From Halichondria panicea (Eukaryota; Porifera; Demospongiae; Suberitida; Halichondriidae): 64,000 nt of DNA. The stretch is taken from the NCBI RefSeq assembly GCF_963675165.1, contig NC_087393.1, positions 1,451,002 through 1,515,001 on the forward strand. Direction: 5' to 3'. The notes under the pieces were generated by a model. The model was not told the DNA's origin. It searched no databases and saw only the letters and a list, made by a program, of their open reading frames with translations. Position 1 is the stretch's first letter. The number at the start of each line of letters is the position of its first letter. A program made the translations under genes and the position numbers. Positions 60,701 through 64,000 of this stretch are shown here, one piece after another.

Positions 60701-61177
60701 GCTAAGGAGATGTATATCTGCAGTCATGCCAATAATGTCCATCTATCGATTACCACTGGGCAATATGGATACACAGGCCATGTCATCAACCTGCCACAAG
60801 ATGTGGTGTCATTTGCACAATATCTTCCCAGACTTCCAGCAGAGTTGGATGCGTCGCTTGCCCCCATGGCGCTTACGTCACCCTAGTGATTATAAGCTGC
60901 ACCTACGTATCTGGCCTTTAATTAATAATCGACCAACGGGCCAGTTACATGTAACGATGCATGCATGCTTACAGTGGAGGCATCGTTGAATACAGACAGT
61001 TCCATGGTCCCAGTGAAGGTCTGCTCCAGGACTGAGCTGAGAGCCTCATCCAGCCAGGCGGCTCCGTTATGCACTGGCATCACGATCGACTGCATGGGAT
61101 GGGTACACAGGCTCATCACAAACATAGATCTATGCATGCCAACTTACCACTTCAATTTCTGACTTCTGTATAGCCAT
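57780..61177 (-). CDS. B3GNTL1: B3GNTL1/QTGAL-like glycosyltransferase (family 2)
   Basis: In vertebrates this protein has been identified as the galactosyltransferase acting on queuosine in tRNA-Tyr (QTGAL); that function is family knowledge. Twelve exons: 61148-61177, 60973-61089, 59772-59868, 59603-59667, 59479-59547, 59302-59397, 59144-59239, 58956-59080, 58317-58452, 58168-58236, 57915-57989, 57780-57860. Total 1056 bp, 351 residues, near the human 361. GT-A fold motifs: [17 protein letters not shown] at residue 11, FNDAST, then YLCFFDADDVM as the DxD site, [41 protein letters not shown] and FCDVDEKKI. The C-terminus [14 protein letters not shown]...GEDYYHFS is diagnostic. The exon 9 donor appears to be GC (AAG|GCAAGT). 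A Helitron relic lies in intron 2. Confidence 0.9.
60120..60895 (+). mobile_element. Decayed Helitron N-terminal coding relic
   Basis: Arg/Gln/Glu-rich repeats ([19 protein letters not shown] at ~60155; [20 protein letters not shown] at ~60617) lead into [20 protein letters not shown] and PRLPAELD in another frame. This order is typical of the region before the helitron-like N domain in invertebrate Helitrons. Frameshifts and stops break it, and no Rep or helicase remains. A 50-60 bp block with GGCACAAATGGATGCCAATA is duplicated at 60249 and 60471. It is antisense in intron 2 of the glycosyltransferase gene. Confidence 0.65.
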
Positions 61178-61440
61178 TGGATCGAACAGTCACAATCACA
61201 GCTTCAACACTAAAAAATAGGTTGGTAGGGATCGATCTAGATCTAAGGTGGATTGGTTCATAGACATAGTTCAAAGGGCAAGTCATCAGTTGAAACAGTT
61301 TAACACTTGCTTGAGTCAGAGATCTCTGCTTGAGCACAGCAGGTAGTCTAGATTAGATGAGTGTTGGTGGATCTATGTGATAATTGATGAATTCTAATTC
61401 TCTCTACATGTAACTGCTCAGCTAGTCTACCTCTGTAGCA
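61178..61440. promoter_or_regulatory. Divergent promoter region, glycosyltransferase/PEX10
   Basis: 263 bp between opposite start codons; rich in AGATC words; no TATA box evident. Bidirectional function is inferred. Confidence 0.4.
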
Positions 61441-62394
61441 ATGTCAATGTCGCAGTTACACCTTCTACCAGCCGGTGCTCCAGAACTAGTTCGAAGCAAT
61501 CAGAAGGACAGATTCTACATTGACCGCATCTCGGCACTCCTCTCTGAAATATCACGACAGCTGCTCCCTCTTCGATCCTGGATAAAATGGCAGAGAGAGC
61601 TCCACCTACTCACTGAGCTCGGTTACTATGGACTCACCACCCTCCTCGATAACCAGACCTTAGGAGAAGAGTATACAAACACCATACAGGTTAAATCGCA
61701 CATCGAGGGAACTTCTACTCAACCTTTGTACACTCCAGCTGGTTTGGTATCGCGAACATTGGCCATACTCTTACAAACTGTGGGGCCTTATATTATTGAG
61801 CGTGCATTGGAGGAAATATACAAGAGACTTAATGAGCGCAGTCTGGATTCCCTAAATGTAACGGAACAACAGTACCAGGTTTTGGAAAAGACTGTAGAAT
61901 TTCTTGAAGAACTCGTGTCAACGTTTAACAAACTCCACTTGTCTTTGTTCTATCTTAGAGGTATTTTCTACCATTTTGGAAAGAGATTCACTGGTATTAA
62001 CTACGTAATGGTTCGATACAAAACCACCACCCTAGCAGATGTTACTGCATCGCGGAATACTTACTGTATTCTCAGCTGGATCATCTTTGCTCAAATAGCA
62101 TTCAGAGTGTTGAAATGGATCTGGGACTATTTCAAATCAAGAACAAAGAAAACAACTCACTCAACAGTAAATCGGATACAAGAAGAGTCGCAAAGAGATG
62201 ATATTATGGTGTCTACGAGTTTGAAATGTCCGCTGTGTCTGGAGATGTGTGAAGCACCGACGACTACTCTTTGTGGTCACGTGTTTTGCTGGGACTGTGT
62301 GTGTGAGTGGGTTAGTGAAAACATAGCATGTCCAGTGTGTAGATGTAGCGTTGAGCCTCAGCAATTGGTCTGTTTACAGCACTTTGAGAGCTAA
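61441..62394 (+). CDS. PEX10: PEX10, peroxisomal E3 ubiquitin ligase
   Basis: PEX10, with PEX2 and PEX12, forms the retrotranslocation channel that ubiquitinates and recycles the import receptor PEX5. A single 954-bp exon encodes 317 residues. The N-terminal half carries the Pex2/Pex10/Pex12 region: PAGAPELVRSNQKDRFYI, ELGYYGLTTLLDNQTLGEEY and the FYLRGIFYHFGKRFTGINYV block near residue 175. Hydrophobic helices follow (residues ~205-225, ILSWIIFAQIAFRVL). The C-terminal RING is C3HC4: CPLC, C, CGHVFCWDC, CPVC, residues ~261-302. The gene is intronless, unlike every other complete gene here, which could reflect intron loss or a retrocopy; it has no poly(A) tract and a full, intact frame. Confidence 0.95.
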   Translation: MSMSQLHLLPAGAPELVRSNQKDRFYIDRISALLSEISRQLLPLRSWIKWQRELHLLTELGYYGLTTLLDNQTLGEEYTNTIQVKSHIEGTSTQPLYTPAGLVSRTLAILLQTVGPYIIERALEEIYKRLNERSLDSLNVTEQQYQVLEKTVEFLEELVSTFNKLHLSLFYLRGIFYHFGKRFTGINYVMVRYKTTTLADVTASRNTYCILSWIIFAQIAFRVLKWIWDYFKSRTKKTTHSTVNRIQEESQRDDIMVSTSLKCPLCLEMCEAPTTTLCGHVFCWDCVCEWVSENIACPVCRCSVEPQQLVCLQHFES

Positions 62395-63796
62395 TATTTA
62401 CTTTCCTTTCTTTGTTTGTGTTATAATTGTACCCAATTTTGGGCAATTTCTTTTGCGTAATAAGATATCGAAATACAGTACACTGTATACGTGTTAGATC
62501 AACCGTCTTCCATCATGCATGCATATCATATAAATATGCATGTGATAATTTTCAAGAAAAAACCAAGCCATTTCAGTGCTAATCATAATGTCATTGAGAT
62601 ATGATAATTTTCGGGGGACAAATATTCGTGGTTCAGCAATTATAATATTAGACATTTCGTGGATAATATTTTCGTGGTTGCTGATTGCATGCAAGGATCT
62701 CCCCCGAATGTTTATTTGTAAACTAGCAAACTAAGGAAAGACTATGCGAACGAGTATTTGAAGCTCATCTTCTAAGACAGCAAAAACTTCAGCATAATTA
62801 TACACTGAACTATAGCCCAACCTCACTTGGAGTATGCAGCTCCAGTCTGGTCTCCACACAAATTGTGGGACATCAGTAAACTAGCAGCAAGGTGGTTAGC
62901 GGCCAAATGGATAGAATACAGTGGGATAAATCATACGAGGAGCTAGTGCAGACAAAATCTTAACTGGTTAAACGTCATGAGTTTATAATCTACTGTTAGA
63001 CGTAATGGACTACCTTCCATTTTACTGTTACAAATACAATGTACTCGTTCGCACAGTACTTTCTTAGTTTGTAAATACTAATGAAAAGGTATATACGCCG
63101 TATAACAGGTTATTTTCGTATGGTGATATTTTTCGTATCAACCTACGAAAATTAAAACTGCGAAAATTTTCTGGCACAATAGGTTCAACGTCACTATCCT
63201 GAGCTGTACAAAGAATGGGTATAGTTCGTATGAAAATTACCTGCTATACATACAGTAATCTAAAATTATAAGCAACATTACTAATTACATATTATAATAA
63301 TAGTGAATAAGTAAAGGCACAGGTAATGAGTTCCATAGGAAAATATTATTAACAAAAAAGGAAAACCTAGTAAATTTATAATTTGTGTTTTGTTTGTGTA
63401 ATGGAAGCATCTTTGTAAGGCAATGTTGCCTATATATATGTGTGACCCTTTCCCCTGTGGATAAACTTATTCAATTCCAATAAACAACAGAAGCGCTAGA
63501 AAGCAAAGGTCATGCAAGAACCTAGAACAAGAATGTTTAATCTTTCATTAAACGTGACACCCTATATTGACCCTAATTTCTCTGCGTTTTGCTCAAACAC
63601 CCGTGAACATTCATACCCACGAATTACGAATTTAATATCACATGCAAAAGGCACTAATGGTCTCATTGACTAAACACATGTCACACGTAAGTAATTCAGT
63701 TATTGTCACTGCGCTAATAAAATGTCAACAAGTGCATGAAGCAATTAAAACTAGCTATAATTATATAAAGATCTATAGTGATCAAGCTATTATTCT
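62395..63796. other. Intergenic with retroelement and MITE remains
   Basis: No intact gene. 62590-62710 has mirrored ATTCGTGGTT/GATAATTTTCGGGGG words of the MITE type; 62812-63044 is a LINE relic; 63094-63252 is a TACCGTATAGCG-type MITE with diverged ends. Confidence 0.6.
62812..63044 (+). pseudogene. LINE reverse-transcriptase C-terminal relic
   Basis: Frame 62812 reads QPHLEYAAPVWSPHKLWDI then AARWLAAKWIEYSG, a stop, LNWLNVMSL, another stop, and VRRNGLPSILLLQIQ. The first block is a hallmark of the thumb region of CR1/L2/Jockey-type reverse transcriptases. Two in-frame stops show it is dead. Confidence 0.7.
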
Positions 63797-64000
63797 TTAG
63801 GTGTCTTTATTCTCATTTAGTGCCTCAATCTCCTCCTGAGCTGTAAAATTTTTGTCGCTAAGAGCCTGTTGGTCGTGCTTGAGATCAACGAGAAATTTTT
63901 CTGCCAGCTCTTTGAGATTTGAACGGGACTCTTCGTACGATGGATTCTCAGCAATGTAGCGATAGAGATCTTTCTGTGTCAGCTTGATCTGCTCCATGTA
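63797..64000 (-). CDS. C-terminal exon of an unrecognised helical protein, partial
   Basis: The reading frame is open at the right edge and runs ...MEQIKLTQKDLYRYIAENP to LNENKDT and a TAA stop at 63797-63799. About 67 residues are visible, charged and helical with heptad-like spacing (NLKELAEKFLVDLKHDQQ). The start and function are outside the window. I do not recognise it. Confidence 0.55.
   Translation of the reverse strand, partial: YMEQIKLTQKDLYRYIAENPSYEESRSNLKELAEKFLVDLKHDQQALSDKNFTAQEEIEALNENKDT

Noticed and set aside
60545-60989. Two overlapping plus-strand ORFs as a host gene
   Set aside because: Both frames carry pieces of one Helitron-like protein separated by frameshifts, so this is a decayed element, not a host gene.

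Overview
The window is animal nuclear DNA from a compact, AT-rich genome. Genes are 0.2-0.6 kb apart, often head-to-head, and split by many short GT-AG introns, several under 100 bp. Protein families (FBF1, PIGX, cytohesin, PEX10, mitochondrial aconitase, PI-PLC, PP1, IFI44-like GTPase) are metazoan. The density of short palindromic and MITE-like repeats, frequent TACATGTA and ATAATTAT words, and a Helitron N-terminal relic suggest a demosponge. This is inference; no species can be named from sequence alone.

Layout. 1-5228 (-): FBF1-like centriolar coiled-coil protein, cut by the left edge, with a five-copy tRNA-Lys(CUU) cluster in its introns. 5400-7086 (+): unrecognised protein ending in a CaaX-like CCLL. 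7234-9248 (-): IFI44-like P-loop GTPase ending in CTVL. 9450-12418 (+): Ser/Thr kinase with an N-myristoylation-type start. 12808-14265 (-): unrecognised coiled-coil protein. 14456-16705 (-): PIGX of GPI-anchor synthesis. 16959-18447 and 23801-25433 (+): two paralogous multi-pass membrane proteins, with a truncated pseudogene copy between them in a repeat-rich 5 kb tract. 26145-34025 (-): complete 20-exon mitochondrial aconitase. 34474-47856 (+): complete 30-exon PI-specific phospholipase C with two N-terminal PH-like domains, a likely U12-type intron and an intronic tRNA-Glu(CUC). 48167-48553 (-): small zinc-finger ORF resembling the N-terminal region of RAG1. 48981-53493 (+): cytohesin ARF-GEF. 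54023-56470 (-): PP1-family phosphatase. 57780-61177 (-): B3GNTL1/QTGAL-like glycosyltransferase, with a Helitron relic in one intron. 61441-62394 (+): intronless PEX10. 63797-64000 (-): C-terminal end of an unrecognised gene.

The genes are mostly unrelated housekeeping loci rather than one pathway. Exceptions are three neighbours at 5.4-12.4 kb that all carry lipid-attachment-type termini, and the tandem membrane-protein family. Exon chains for the main genes were joined by hand; where a total is given it is an exact multiple of three, which supports the models. For the phosphatase the last exon, and for the IFI44-like gene the first donor, are less certain. The most unusual items are the RAG1-N-like ORF, the dual-PH PLC with its U12-type intron, the membrane-protein family with its fossil copy, and several MITE families with intact long terminal inverted repeats and target duplications.
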